Below, in pieces: positions 19,923 to 29,092 of a DNA stretch of 64,000 nucleotides. Origin of the DNA: a virus; IMG/VR virus record IMGVR_UViG_3300048088_000314, positions 1-64,000 of that record, one strand, 5' to 3'. How positions within the stretch are numbered: the stretch's first letter is position 1; every line of letters begins with the position of its first letter. The notes beneath the pieces were generated by a model that saw only the letters and a program-made list of their open reading frames with translations, made no database searches and was not told where the DNA came from. Made by a program: the position numbers and the translations under genes.

Positions 19923-21794
19923 ATGCGCGTTCTGCTCGCTCTGCTGCTTGCGCTGGGATTGGCGGTCGGAGGGCCAGCGGATGCGGCCTCGACCTTTGGC
20001 GGGCTTCCCGCGGCGACTCAGCCCCTTGGGAACGTTCCGACCTACGTCCCGATGGACCAGGGGACGGATTGCACGGCAGGGACGCCGGCGCATTGCAGCA
20101 CGGTCCAATCCGATGCGCTGCGGCTCGGCCAGCCTATTCAGACGACGTGCTCGTCGGTCGTAACGCCCTTCCTGTACCAGGAGTGCATCGATACCTCGGT
20201 AACGCCGCGGCAGTTAAAGATCTGGCTCGGATCGCAGTGGGTCGAGATTTTTTCCTACGACACGTCGGCACAGACGGTCGCCTTTCCCAACGTCCCGATC
20301 TCGATCAATAACGGGAACGTCAGCATCAACAGCAACAGCTTCTGCGGCACGGTCGTTGCCATGGGCGGCAACGTGCAATCGAGCTTCACGGTCGCCGCGG
20401 CTTCGGGGTTCAATGCCGGCTGCCGGATCATCATTTCGAATATCGATTCCCAGCCGGCCACATATCCGACCGCTGGTGGCCATGCCAAGATCGCGTCCGG
20501 CATTACGCTTCCCACGGGATATCTTGGGAACAACCTGCTTTATCCGCGCTCGTCGGTCACGATCACCCAAATCAATAATGCGTGGGTCGTGTCGTCGGCG
20601 AACCTCCGGTACAAGCCCCTTCCCGCTCAGCCGTTGACGGTCTACGTGGACCCGCTCAACGGGTCGGATAACAACGACGGGTTCTCGGTTTCGACGGCAA
20701 TGAAGAATCCGACTACATGCTACTATCGGGCGCTGGCTGATTTCGACTTCAATAGCAACGATCCTGCCGAGACCTGCGACATCATCAATGACAGTGTCGA
20801 CAATACCTCGGGGTGCATGCACCTTTCCGCCGATGGCTTTGTGGGGGCGCAGGGCGGCGCGCAGTTCATTTTCGACGGGTTCGATCCGGTCAATGCCGTC
20901 AACCGCAAACTCACTTGTACCGGCAACGCGCCATTTCAAGTCTTCCTCTATACCGACATCAATATGCGACGCATTACGCTGTCGTCAGATGCGGCTTGCA
21001 TAACGGCGGGCTATAAATCGATAGTAAATATACTGGACGGGGTTATCTTCAACGGCTGTGGTACGACCGGGGCGATCGTCATTTCGGAGGACGCCCTTGT
21101 GTTCATCACGAATGACATCACGATAAATTCTCCATACGCATATTTTATCAATAGTGCGGGTGGTCGCATCACCACCGGAGTTGTAACGATCCACGGTGGC
21201 TCCAATGCAGGGACGACCTTTGTAGGTTCTTCCACAAATGGGACTGTTGACCTCAGAGCGGTATCGTTTTCAGGGTTCGCTTTTACCGGCCAGCACTGCT
21301 CCGCCGCTAGCGGCGGCCGCGTACTCACGGTTACCGGAAATGCCGATACCGATCTCCCGGGGACTACTATCTCAACGACCAGCAATGGCGGCTGGTGCGG
21401 TAATCAATCTCTGGGAGCGGGAGTCACATCGTTCCTTAAACAGGCGACCTACGACCTCACCACGGCGAGCGGCACGCAAGCCTTGACGGGCTTCGGGTTC
21501 AAACCCAGCGCCTGTCATTTCAAGGGAACAGTTATCGGAAGCGCGGTCGGCTCCTATACGACTTACGGTGGCGATGTCGACAGTGCGGGAAATCAGTCCG
21601 CAGTCTACGCGGGCGGTGGCGCTACAAACACCTACGACAATAGCTCCGTTATGGTTGCGGTTAATGCTGCGGCTACCGCCACTCAGGTCGCGAAGGTGCA
21701 ATCCTTCGATACGGATGGCCTCACACTCTCCTGGACGAAGGTAAGCACGCCAACAGTCGGGACATTCAATTTCTCGGCCATGTGCCTCAAGTAG
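19923..21794 (+). CDS. Exported beta-helix-like tail fibre/spike candidate
   Basis: A 623-residue protein beginning with a clear Sec signal peptide (MRVLLALLLALGLAVGGPADA, cut expected after ADA). Residues 235-260 contain VYVDPLNGSDNNDG, a common start of right-handed beta-helix tailspikes, followed by short Gly/Asn/Thr-rich strands and many isolated Cys. The C-terminal 150 residues form another beta domain. A signal peptide is unusual for a phage spike, which normally assembles in the cytoplasm, so the protein may be exported to the envelope or the signal may be a membrane anchor. Confidence 0.6.
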   Translation: MRVLLALLLALGLAVGGPADAASTFGGLPAATQPLGNVPTYVPMDQGTDCTAGTPAHCSTVQSDALRLGQPIQTTCSSVVTPFLYQECIDTSVTPRQLKIWLGSQWVEIFSYDTSAQTVAFPNVPISINNGNVSINSNSFCGTVVAMGGNVQSSFTVAAASGFNAGCRIIISNIDSQPATYPTAGGHAKIASGITLPTGYLGNNLLYPRSSVTITQINNAWVVSSANLRYKPLPAQPLTVYVDPLNGSDNNDGFSVSTAMKNPTTCYYRALADFDFNSNDPAETCDIINDSVDNTSGCMHLSADGFVGAQGGAQFIFDGFDPVNAVNRKLTCTGNAPFQVFLYTDINMRRITLSSDAACITAGYKSIVNILDGVIFNGCGTTGAIVISEDALVFITNDITINSPYAYFINSAGGRITTGVVTIHGGSNAGTTFVGSSTNGTVDLRAVSFSGFAFTGQHCSAASGGRVLTVTGNADTDLPGTTISTTSNGGWCGNQSLGAGVTSFLKQATYDLTTASGTQALTGFGFKPSACHFKGTVIGSAVGSYTTYGGDVDSAGNQSAVYAGGGATNTYDNSSVMVAVNAAATATQVAKVQSFDTDGLTLSWTKVSTPTVGTFNFSAMCLK

Positions 21795-21806
21795 ATAGGC
21801 TGAGCC

Positions 21807-22619
21807 ATGGACTACGATGGTTACACCGCGGCGATGCAGCAACTGCTGACGACGACGGACGCCAGCGGTCAAGCGATCCTGGCGGCGACGATCGGCACGA
21901 TTATCCAGTTCGCCGAGAACATGATCTACCGCGAGCCGGAGTTTGATTTCCTGGCGACCCGCTCGGTCGATCGCACACAGATCATCACCGCGGGAAGCCG
22001 CACGGTCCCGATGGCCGAGCAGTTAATCGTCCTTCAAGAGGTCAATCTGATCACCCCGGCCGGCGCTGTTATCGGCACCACTGCAGGCTGGCGCCGTTTG
22101 CGGTTGCTGCGCACCAATCGGGATTTTCTCGACATCATCTGGCCAGTGGTCGACGAGACCCAGACGCCCAAGGAATTTGAGACCTACTGGGCGATCTATA
22201 GCGAGCAGGAGAGCGTCGGCGACGAGCCGCCCAACATTCTCCTTCCGGACACCATCATCGTGGCCCCCACGGTGGACGGTTCCTATCAGGTCGAGCAGCT
22301 TGGGATCTTCCAGCCCGAGCCATTGTCGGCAACGAATCCCCAGACCTTCCTCACCGCGTTCTATCCCGACCTGTTCCTCGCGGCGTCGATGTTCTTCGCC
22401 ACCGGCATCGTGCTGAAGAACTTTGGTCTCCAGGCCGACAACCCACAGCAGGCGATCTCCTGGAAGGGTGTTTATGACGCCATCAAGACCGGCGTCGAGA
22501 TCCAGAGCGCGCGGCAGAAGGCGCACGTTGAGGGCTTCTCATCGTGGCCGTCGCTGCCGGCGAATATCCAGCAGCTTCAGGCGATGGCTGCTGCCGCGCA
22601 ACAGCCGTCCGCACAATAG
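21807..22619 (+). CDS. Head-tail adaptor protein
   Basis: A 270-residue protein. The segments FAENMIYREPEFDFLATRSVDRTQIITAGSRTVPM near residue 35 and YPDLFLAASMFFATGIVLKNFG near 190 match the helical bundle plan of podovirus adaptors (T7 gp11 or SU10-type). It follows the connector/tail gene and precedes the tail nozzle-like gene, the expected order. No catalytic residues. Confidence 0.65.
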   Translation: MDYDGYTAAMQQLLTTTDASGQAILAATIGTIIQFAENMIYREPEFDFLATRSVDRTQIITAGSRTVPMAEQLIVLQEVNLITPAGAVIGTTAGWRRLRLLRTNRDFLDIIWPVVDETQTPKEFETYWAIYSEQESVGDEPPNILLPDTIIVAPTVDGSYQVEQLGIFQPEPLSATNPQTFLTAFYPDLFLAASMFFATGIVLKNFGLQADNPQQAISWKGVYDAIKTGVEIQSARQKAHVEGFSSWPSLPANIQQLQAMAAAAQQPSAQ

Positions 22620-22621
22620 CG

Positions 22622-23710
22622 ATGAGCACGATCCGCCTTCAGTTCACGCCTGGCGTGGACGTGGAGTCATCCCAAACCGCGAGTAGAGGGGGGTGGAACG
22701 CGTGTAACTTGTGCCGCTGGACGATGAGTTTCTTAGAAAAAATTAGGGGATGGGTCCACATAACGACCGTGGCGATGGTCGGCGTGTGCCGGGAAATCCA
22801 CTACTGGGCGGATCTGGTAAGCCAGCCTTGGATCGGTGCGGGGACCAACTCAAAGCTCTACGTCGAGCAGAGCGGCCAGCTTTTCGATATCACGCCCACT
22901 TTCGGGTTCACTCCGGGGAAGGTGTCGAGCGGGGCTATGCCGTTCTCGTTGCTGATCTGGTCGATCGACAATTTCGGCCAGGATGGACTCATGGTTCCAT
23001 CCGGCCAGGGGCTGTTTTCCTGGACGCCGCCGGTTTCCCCCGCGCTTCCTACCCCTGCGGTTCTTGTTGCTAACGTCCCGGCGCTACTCATCGGCGCCCT
23101 CATTACGCCGGCGCTCGCCACGTGGCATCTCATCCACAATGGCGGCTTTACGATCACGATCAACGGTGTGGTGACCTCGATCACCGGCCTTAACTTTGCG
23201 GCCATCACCGGCCTCGCAGATGCCGTTACGATTATCCAGGGTGCGCTTGGGGGCGCGGTGGTGGTCAGCGGTACGGTAGCGCCGACTGGCCAGTGGCAAA
23301 TCTCAATCCAGACCGTCCTCGAGACCTCGGCGGCAACTTTGTCTTTCGCGACGGGGCCGACGAGCGGGTTCGACATCTCTACCTTCCTGGGATTGACCTT
23401 CAACACGGCGATAAGCCTGCGCACCCAGGGCGGCGGAGCGCCGCCGCATAATCAAGGTCTCCTCGTCACGATGCCGCAGCAGATCGTGATGGCATTCGGG
23501 TCGTCGCCTGACGGAGGAAGCGCGATCGACCCGCTGTTGATCCGCTGGTCGGACCAAAGCGACGGCTCCCACGTGGCGACCGCATCATTGGTGCGATCCA
23601 GGCCGGCGTCGCGACCTACCTGTGGACGGAGTACGAGTTCTGGACGGCGCAATACAGCGGCTTCCCGTTTGTTTTTGGCTTCTTCCAGCAGGGGGCTTCG
23701 TGCGGCCTGA
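22622..23710 (+). CDS. Tail protein, N-terminal part (frameshifted gene)
   Basis: A 362-residue frame starting MSTIRLQFTPGVDVESSQTA, the usual opening of podovirus tail nozzle or tail-tube proteins (residues such as GWNACNLCRW and GWVHI near 30-50). Coding character stops around residue 320 (SDQSDGSHVAT), after which the frame is nonsense (RSRPASRPTCGRSTSSGRR). The natural continuation, RIIGAIQAGVATYLWTEYEF, lies in another frame from 23581. Either the gene is broken, the sequence has an error, or a frameshift joins the parts. Confidence 0.7.
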   Translation: MSTIRLQFTPGVDVESSQTASRGGWNACNLCRWTMSFLEKIRGWVHITTVAMVGVCREIHYWADLVSQPWIGAGTNSKLYVEQSGQLFDITPTFGFTPGKVSSGAMPFSLLIWSIDNFGQDGLMVPSGQGLFSWTPPVSPALPTPAVLVANVPALLIGALITPALATWHLIHNGGFTITINGVVTSITGLNFAAITGLADAVTIIQGALGGAVVVSGTVAPTGQWQISIQTVLETSAATLSFATGPTSGFDISTFLGLTFNTAISLRTQGGGAPPHNQGLLVTMPQQIVMAFGSSPDGGSAIDPLLIRWSDQSDGSHVATASLVRSRPASRPTCGRSTSSGRRNTAASRLFLASSSRGLRAA

Positions 23711-23754
23711 TCGCTCAGAATGCGATAATCAGCCTCGGGACCACGACCTACTGG

Positions 23755-24465
23755 ATGGGAGATCATGGTTTCTTTCTGACGACCGGATCCGGCTTCCAGC
23801 AGATCCCGTGCTCGGTGTGGGACTACGTCTACCTCGACCTCGACCTCCCGAACGCGGACAAGTGCTTCGCCGGGGCCGACTACCATTTCCGTGAGATTTT
23901 CTTCTTCTTCCCGTCGAAGAGCGGAGGCACCGGTGAGATCGACTCCTATGTCAAATTCAACACGATGGAGAACCTGTGGGATACTGGCCGCCTGGTGCGC
24001 ACCGCTTGGGACGATCTGAACCCCGGCACGCCGATCGCAATCGACGTCAATGGTATCTTCCAGCGCCACGACCAAGGGCACGACGCGGACGGTCAGCCGA
24101 TGACCGGCGTCAGCGCGACGACAGGTTTCCTGGACATGACGGACGGCGCAGACATCGTGGTCGCCAAGCGGGTGATCCCGGACAATGTCTGGGAGGGAGC
24201 GAACCCCTCCTATAACCTGTCGATGCTGATCCGCTCATTTCCAGGGGATACGATCATCAAGTGCGGACCCTTCGAGGTCACGCCGGATACCGACTACATC
24301 ACGCTCAGCACCGAGGTTCCACCATTGAGCGGCGTGGGCCCTAACGTCCTGGTGCCGGGCGTGCGGGGTCGGGAGATCGCTTTCCTGATCGAGTGCGATA
24401 CGCTCGATACGTGGTTCCGGTTCTGCACGCCCCGGCTACTTGTTCAGGCCGATGGCGTTCTCTAG
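23755..24465 (+). CDS. Tail protein, C-terminal part (frameshifted gene)
   Basis: A 236-residue ORF from its first ATG, but homologous-looking coding (GDRIIGAIQAGVATYLW, then FGFFQQGASCGLIAQNAIISLGTTTYWMGDHGFF) begins upstream at about 23575 without a start codon. It is the C-terminal half of the preceding tail protein, with an acidic beta domain and the end LECD-like region (FLIECDTLDTWFRFCTPRLLVQADGVL). Expression alone would need internal initiation. Together the parts would give about 610 residues. Confidence 0.7.
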   Translation: MGDHGFFLTTGSGFQQIPCSVWDYVYLDLDLPNADKCFAGADYHFREIFFFFPSKSGGTGEIDSYVKFNTMENLWDTGRLVRTAWDDLNPGTPIAIDVNGIFQRHDQGHDADGQPMTGVSATTGFLDMTDGADIVVAKRVIPDNVWEGANPSYNLSMLIRSFPGDTIIKCGPFEVTPDTDYITLSTEVPPLSGVGPNVLVPGVRGREIAFLIECDTLDTWFRFCTPRLLVQADGVL

Positions 24466-24470
24466 GCGCT

Positions 24471-24486
24471 GACTCCGCGCGGAGTC
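24471..24486. repeat. 16-bp perfect palindrome, copy 5
   Basis: Exact copy of GACTCCGCGCGGAGTC between the tail gene stop and the fibre gene start. Confidence 0.9.
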
Positions 24487-24504
24487 GGCCGGAAGGATCT
24501 AAAT

Positions 24505-25257
24505 ATGGCAGGCGGCGCGGGAAGTTTCGGCACGCCTCCGGGAGGCCCAAAGAAAGGCGGTCCGGTTGCCGATTACCTGGGGCAGCCACCCAACCCGCCG
24601 GGCGCCGGCCTCGACATCACGTCGCTTCAGTTATTGATACAGGCCTGGTCGACGAACACCCAGACGCTGGCGAACCTCGTTCAACAGCTTGCAACCACGG
24701 TAAACGGCGACGTCACAGGCTCTCTGCCGGGGCCGCTCTCGGTCGTTTCTACGCACTTGGTCGCTCCGCTGCCCCTCGCCCAGGGGGGGACCAACAACGC
24801 CACAGGGCAGCCTTCCGGTGCCGCCGGCGGTCGTCTCTCGGGGAACTATCCCAGTCCAGGGCTGGCCGCGCCGAGCGATTGGGCATTGCTCAGCTTCGTG
24901 GCTCTCGGCGTCGATTTCAATGTTCCCAACAACGATACCCAGATCCCGCTCACCTTCCCGCCCGGGAGAACGCGATATAAGATCAACCTCTTGGTAATCT
25001 CGGGCGCGAGCGGAACGCTAACGACGGCGACTTGCGGTCTATTCACTGCAGCCGGGGGCGGAGGGACGGCGATTATTGCCGGGGGGACGGCGATCACCGT
25101 CACCACGGCGGCGGATGCGACGGCGAATAATATGCAGCAGATCTCAGGCAGCACAATCATTAGCGCCACGGCAACCCCGCTCTTTTTCCGGGTAGGCACG
25201 GCCGAGGGCGTTCCAGCCACGGCCAATGTAGAGCTTCTCGTCACTTTCCTTCCCTAA
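24505..25257 (+). CDS. Tail fibre-like protein
   Basis: A 250-residue Gly/Thr/Ala-rich protein. NGDVTGSLPGPLSV and GGRLSGNYPSPGLA are the xGDvtG / LsGnYPnP motif pair common in phage tail-fibre shafts, preceded by a Gly/Pro linker and an N-terminal helix, and followed by a beta-rich head domain from residue 130. It closes the tail block. Receptor binding is inferred from motif and position. Confidence 0.65.
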   Translation: MAGGAGSFGTPPGGPKKGGPVADYLGQPPNPPGAGLDITSLQLLIQAWSTNTQTLANLVQQLATTVNGDVTGSLPGPLSVVSTHLVAPLPLAQGGTNNATGQPSGAAGGRLSGNYPSPGLAAPSDWALLSFVALGVDFNVPNNDTQIPLTFPPGRTRYKINLLVISGASGTLTTATCGLFTAAGGGGTAIIAGGTAITVTTAADATANNMQQISGSTIISATATPLFFRVGTAEGVPATANVELLVTFLP

Positions 25258-25296
25258 TTCCAAATCAGGTGTATCCTCCGCGCGGGAGGGCCAGGT

Positions 25297-25557
25297 ATGG
25301 CGACACTGATGGAGATTATGGGCCAGGCCTACCATCGCACCCAGGTTGCCGCCGATCGACGTGGCGCGATTCAGATGATGCGGGATGCTTTCCTGGCCGA
25401 TGAAAAGCTGAAGCAGCAAGCCGAGGCAGAGCTCGACAGGATCGACGCCATGCACGCAATGCCCGGCAGCCGCTTCCAGATGTCGGTGGGGGGCCGGACG
25501 ACCTGCCACGTGACCTCGGTGCAGCGGGACTTGCTGAAGGCCGTCCTGGGCCGATGA
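25297..25557 (+). CDS. Small hypothetical protein
   Basis: An 86-residue, mostly helical, Met/Asp/Gln-rich protein. A degenerate palindrome CCTCCGCGCGGGAGG lies at 25270-25284, just before its Shine-Dalgarno region. It overlaps the next gene start by 4 bases. Function unknown. Confidence 0.6.
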   Translation: MATLMEIMGQAYHRTQVAADRRGAIQMMRDAFLADEKLKQQAEAELDRIDAMHAMPGSRFQMSVGGRTTCHVTSVQRDLLKAVLGR

Positions 25558-25970
25558 GCGCGAGGCAGATCAAGGCGACCACGACGGGTGCCATGTGGGC
25601 ACAGGCTCTCGACGTGGCATGCGATTGGTACAACGATGCCCCGACGCCTGCGCAGGTGGCCGATGTTCTGATCATCGACCATCCCCATCTCGAGCGGCAC
25701 CGAGCTTTCCTTGTCGACGTAGCGGGCGCGGCCTTGGTCGAGCGCGGGAAACTGATCGCCTTTCTCCGCGAAGGCGCGAAGGATATACTCAGGATCGACC
25801 CGAACCTCCCGGTGTCGCTGATCCAGCGGGTGTTCTCCGGCTGGCGTGGAGAGCGCGATCGTATCCGGGAGATCCTCGCGTTCAACGGAGTGCACGATGG
25901 CCAACGAATTGACCCCGCAGCCCGGCATGACGGTGATCGCGCCGTACCTGCAGCAGCACGGGCGCAATAG
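25554..25970 (+). CDS. Hypothetical protein
   Basis: A 138-residue helical protein coupled by ATGA to the preceding gene. Ordered coding (WAQALDVACDWYNDAPTPAQVADVL ... GWRGERDRIREILAFNGV) runs to about residue 115; the last 25 residues overlap the next gene and look like read-through. No family recognised. Confidence 0.55.
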   Translation: MSARQIKATTTGAMWAQALDVACDWYNDAPTPAQVADVLIIDHPHLERHRAFLVDVAGAALVERGKLIAFLREGAKDILRIDPNLPVSLIQRVFSGWRGERDRIREILAFNGVHDGQRIDPAARHDGDRAVPAAARAQ

Positions 25971-26379
25971 CCCCAAGGTCGACGGCTTCCTGACGGTCAA
26001 CGTCCCCGGCGAGATCCTCCGGTTCAAGGTGATGAAGGTCATCACCAACGACCTTGTCGAGGGCGAGCTTCTCTCGGTCCCGATGGGGCGCAACCCCGAG
26101 AACCTGCACAAGGGCGACATCGTCACGGTGCACCGGACGGTTGGCGACCATGGCATCGAAGCCTGGAATCTCCTGACCGAGCGCGAGGTCCAGCAGAACA
26201 TCCGGCGCCATCAACTCGAGCAGGAGCAGGCCGAGGCAGCCGCGGCCAAGGAGCGCGAGCGCATCCAGGCGATCCGCGACCGTGATCTGGCGCAGCAGGC
26301 GGCCGAGGCGAAGCCGAAGCGGACGGCAGCGAAGAAGCCCGTGTCACGGCGCCGCGCCACGGCGAAGAGGAAGGCGTAA
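25897..26379 (+). CDS. Hypothetical protein with basic Lys/Arg tail
   Basis: A 160-residue protein with GGAG before its ATG. Residues 1-90 form a beta domain (GFLTVNVPGEILRFKVMKVI ... GDIVTVHRTV), then a Glu/Ala/Arg helix, then a C-terminal tail rich in Lys and Arg (KPKRTAAKKPVSRRRATAKRKA). The histone-like tail suggests nucleic acid binding. Confidence 0.65.
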   Translation: MANELTPQPGMTVIAPYLQQHGRNSPKVDGFLTVNVPGEILRFKVMKVITNDLVEGELLSVPMGRNPENLHKGDIVTVHRTVGDHGIEAWNLLTEREVQQNIRRHQLEQEQAEAAAAKERERIQAIRDRDLAQQAAEAKPKRTAAKKPVSRRRATAKRKA

Positions 26380-26720
26380 TGGCGATCCAGGGCGCAGGCG
26401 ACATTTCGCCGGCAGCACTAGCGGCGCTGATGGCGCGCAGAGAAGCCGAAGCGATGGAGTGCCTGCACACCGGAGATTACGTGGCATCGCGATCGTTCTC
26501 GAACCGCGCGGAGGACATGAAGCCGCTGAGCGCGGCCGACCTAGACACCCTCGCTCGGGCAGTTCGGCAGCCACTCCCGGCACCTGCTCCGCAGGTAATC
26601 CGCTGGAGCGAGGTCGGCGACTTCACGGACTGGACTCCGCGCGGAGACGGCGTCGCCAAGCTGGAGGATCCCGAGCCCGACATCTTGGGTATTATCAGAG
26701 CCGTAGCACGAGGTTACTAA
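26379..26720 (+). CDS. Hypothetical protein, paralogue of next gene
   Basis: A 113-residue protein whose ATG shares the A of the previous TAA. Its end, EPDILGIIRAVARGY, is close to EPDILAITRTVARGS of the next gene, so the two C-termini are duplicated. A 15/16 copy of the palindrome lies in frame at 26633-26648, encoding TPRGDG. Function unknown. Confidence 0.6.
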   Translation: MAIQGAGDISPAALAALMARREAEAMECLHTGDYVASRSFSNRAEDMKPLSAADLDTLARAVRQPLPAPAPQVIRWSEVGDFTDWTPRGDGVAKLEDPEPDILGIIRAVARGY

Positions 26721-26998
26721 TGGCCAATTCGATAGAGGACGATCTGGTGGACGCCTTGCTCGCCGATATCGAAACTCTCATCGCCGAGCGGGATGAGGCA
26801 GATGAGCCATTGGTAGAAATCCTCGGGACGATGCTTGACGCAGGGGCGTTCGCGGGATTTCCCGGAGGAATCTCACGAGTGAGGCATCCGGTTCTTCTGG
26901 ACTCGATGATTAAGTATCAGGCGAGCGGTGACATTGAGCTATTCCCCGCAGAGCCTGACATCCTGGCCATCACCCGAACCGTAGCGCGGGGCTCGTGA
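26720..26998 (+). CDS. Hypothetical acidic protein, paralogue of previous gene
   Basis: A 92-residue acidic protein (EDDLVDALLADIETLIAERDEADE) ending in the duplicated EPDILAITRTVARGS. Start and stop overlap the neighbours by one base, so it is translated as part of a chain. Function unknown. Confidence 0.6.
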   Translation: MANSIEDDLVDALLADIETLIAERDEADEPLVEILGTMLDAGAFAGFPGGISRVRHPVLLDSMIKYQASGDIELFPAEPDILAITRTVARGS

Positions 26999-27222
26999 TG
27001 GACACCGCTGTTTGCGCCCTCTTTGCGAAGTCCTGGCCGAGCGAGGAACGGGGAGTTCCGATCACCGTGGACATTCAAGGTGTCGACGGAGTCTGGCGCA
27101 CCGAGCGGATGGTGGCTCCGGGATTCAGCACCAGCCAAGGCATTCGGTTCAGGATCCGCGACTTGGCCGCGCAGCCTGACCTGGGACTGCCGGGCGTGCG
27201 CGTTCACGAAGCGAGGCGATGA
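26998..27222 (+). CDS. Small hypothetical protein
   Basis: A 74-residue protein starting on the last codon of the previous gene. ITVDIQGVDGVWRTERMVAPGF and GIRFRIRDLAA suggest a small beta fold. Function unknown. Confidence 0.6.
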   Translation: MDTAVCALFAKSWPSEERGVPITVDIQGVDGVWRTERMVAPGFSTSQGIRFRIRDLAAQPDLGLPGVRVHEARR

Positions 27223-28112
27223 TGCCCCTCCTCCCCGGTAAGGAAAATATCTCCCGAAACATCTCCGAGCTCACCCACCACGGGAGCCGCGAAAGGAGTC
27301 ACCGGCAAATCGTCGCCATCGCGCTCGCAAACGCCGATCGGCATCCGCACAAGGCCGGCGGAGGCGGGATCGGCTTCGCCGGCGGCGGGTTTGCGAAGCC
27401 GCCCGCCTTCCACCTGATGCCCCCGGTGCACGCCCTGGCGCCGGTGCCGAAGCCGGAATCGCCAAGCATGGGCACGCCGTCCTGGACGCGCTCGACGATG
27501 CGGATGGACAGCCCAGCCCACATGCGGTTCGCCCGGGGCGGGATCGGCGAGTACGTGGAGTTCGGTGGCCACGAGCACATGGCGGGCGGCGGCGATGATG
27601 GCGCGGTTGCCGGGCCGGTGATCCCAGATGAGGCGATGCACAGCGGGCTAATCGGCGGCGTCGGCGGCGGCCGTACCGATCGCACTCCGCTTTCAGTCCC
27701 CAGTGGTGCGCATGTTGTGCCGGCTGACGCGGTATCCGGACTTGGCCAGGGGGCAAGTCACAACGGAGCGGCGCTGTGGGCTGCGGCGATCCGTGGTGGC
27801 CCCTGGGGCGTTCCGGTTCCGGCGACACACGGCGGCCATGGCCCGCCCTCGGCGCCGCATGCAGCCGCCCAACAGACCCAGACGATGGCGGAGGGTGGCG
27901 AGGCGCGCACATCGATCCTTGCGGCAAGCGGCGAGGTCGTCGTGGCACCCGAGGATGTCGAAGCTATCGGAGAGAGGGCGATCCGCGATGGCAGAGCAAA
28001 ACGTGGCGAGAGTGCTGCGGATGTGGGCCATCGACTGATCGACGAAGCCATTGATCGCGTTCGAAAATTCAACATTTCGTGGCTTCGCGCCGCGCCGCCT
28101 CCAAAAAAATAG
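27219..28112 (+). CDS. Gly-rich virion-associated-type protein
   Basis: A 297-residue protein. GGGRTDRTPLSVPSGAHVVPADAVSGLGQG near residue 148 is a signature of phage internal or tail-associated proteins, and Gly-rich FARGGIGEY and MAEGGEAR motifs echo those in the 1934-residue ejection protein. The C-terminal domain (GEVVVAPEDVEAIG ... IDEAIDRVRKFN) is helical. Last gene before the nnGGY tract. Role in DNA ejection is inference. Confidence 0.6.
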   Translation: MMPLLPGKENISRNISELTHHGSRERSHRQIVAIALANADRHPHKAGGGGIGFAGGGFAKPPAFHLMPPVHALAPVPKPESPSMGTPSWTRSTMRMDSPAHMRFARGGIGEYVEFGGHEHMAGGGDDGAVAGPVIPDEAMHSGLIGGVGGGRTDRTPLSVPSGAHVVPADAVSGLGQGASHNGAALWAAAIRGGPWGVPVPATHGGHGPPSAPHAAAQQTQTMAEGGEARTSILAASGEVVVAPEDVEAIGERAIRDGRAKRGESAADVGHRLIDEAIDRVRKFNISWLRAAPPPKK

Positions 28113-28139
28113 AGACAATTCGCGCGACGATCGGGTACG

Positions 28140-28960
28140 GTCGCCGCCGTCACGGAAAGGCGGTCACGGTTCGGCTCGGTGGGGCGGGCTATGGCACGGT
28201 ATGCCTCGGTCCGGCCTGGCGGTCATGGCTGGGTTGTCAGGGGCCTGGCGAGCAGGGGCCGGGTGTGTTCTGGCGGTAGCGGCTAGGACCGGCATGGCCT
28301 GTCGAGGCGTGTCCTGTTGAGGCTTGGCGGTTGGGGCCTGGTCTGGTCTGGAACGATGAGCCGTGGCGAGGCTTGTTAGATCGGTCGTGGAACGGCGAGG
28401 TTGGCCGGCTCCGGATTGGTTAGTCGAGGCGGTAGCGGCAGGGCGCATTGCGGGAAGCCGAGGCTGGGCCGGTCAGGGTACGGCTGGGCGGGGCGTGTTA
28501 CGGCCCGGCGGTCGCGGAAAGCCGAGATTGGCAAGGCCGGGCAAGCCGGGGCGGTCATGGCAGGGACGGGGTCGGATCGGTTTGGCTGGGCAACGCGGTC
28601 ATGGCAAGGACCGGCCACGTCTGTCTTGGTCGGGCCAGGCATGGTGCGGCGGTCACGGTTAGCCCCGCATTGGCCAGTCCAGGCGGGGCAAGGCGGTCGT
28701 GGAGTGGCCAGGAGCGGCCAGCCCAGACTGGGTAAGGCCCGGCGAGGCGGTCTAGGTCCGGTTAGGCTTGGCTCGGTCGGGCGCGGCTCGGCGGGGCGGT
28801 CGGGGCGAGGCACGGCCCGGCGCGGTTAGGCTTGGCGGTTGCGGCTTGGGTTGGCGTGTTGAGGCGGGGCAACGCTCGGCATGTCGGTCGAGAAAAGGCG
28901 CGGCTAGGCGGGGCGTGGCACGGTATGCCGGTTGCGTCTTGACGTGGTCGCCGCCGCCGC
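28140..28960. repeat. nnGGY pentamer tract, left copy
   Basis: About 820 bases with a 5-base rhythm in which GG or GGC/GGT recurs at the third and fourth positions (for example from 28155: CGGTC ACGGT TCGGC TCGGT), with occasional phase slips. All long ORFs in it are repeat translations and I reject them as genes. A 41-base piece (28795-28835) recurs with one mismatch at 30625-30665 in the right tract. The remaining bases to 29092 hold only the leader of the next gene. Confidence 0.85.
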
Positions 28961-29092
28961 CGTAACCTAATTTCGTTACTCGCGGCGGTCACCGCGTGGA
29001 CGCAACATCAGAGAGCTTCCCGCCTCGGTGTTGCTTTGCAACCCCTGAACCATGCGTCCCGGGCGTGACCGGCCGGGGCGGGGAGACCACTT

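Noticed and set aside
28164-28965. Many overlapping ORFs on both strands in the left nnGGY tract (for example 28401-28829 plus, 28376-28813 minus)
   Set aside because: They are low-complexity Gly/Arg/Ala/Ser or Pro/Arg translations of the period-5 repeat, lack ribosome binding sites and exist on both strands.
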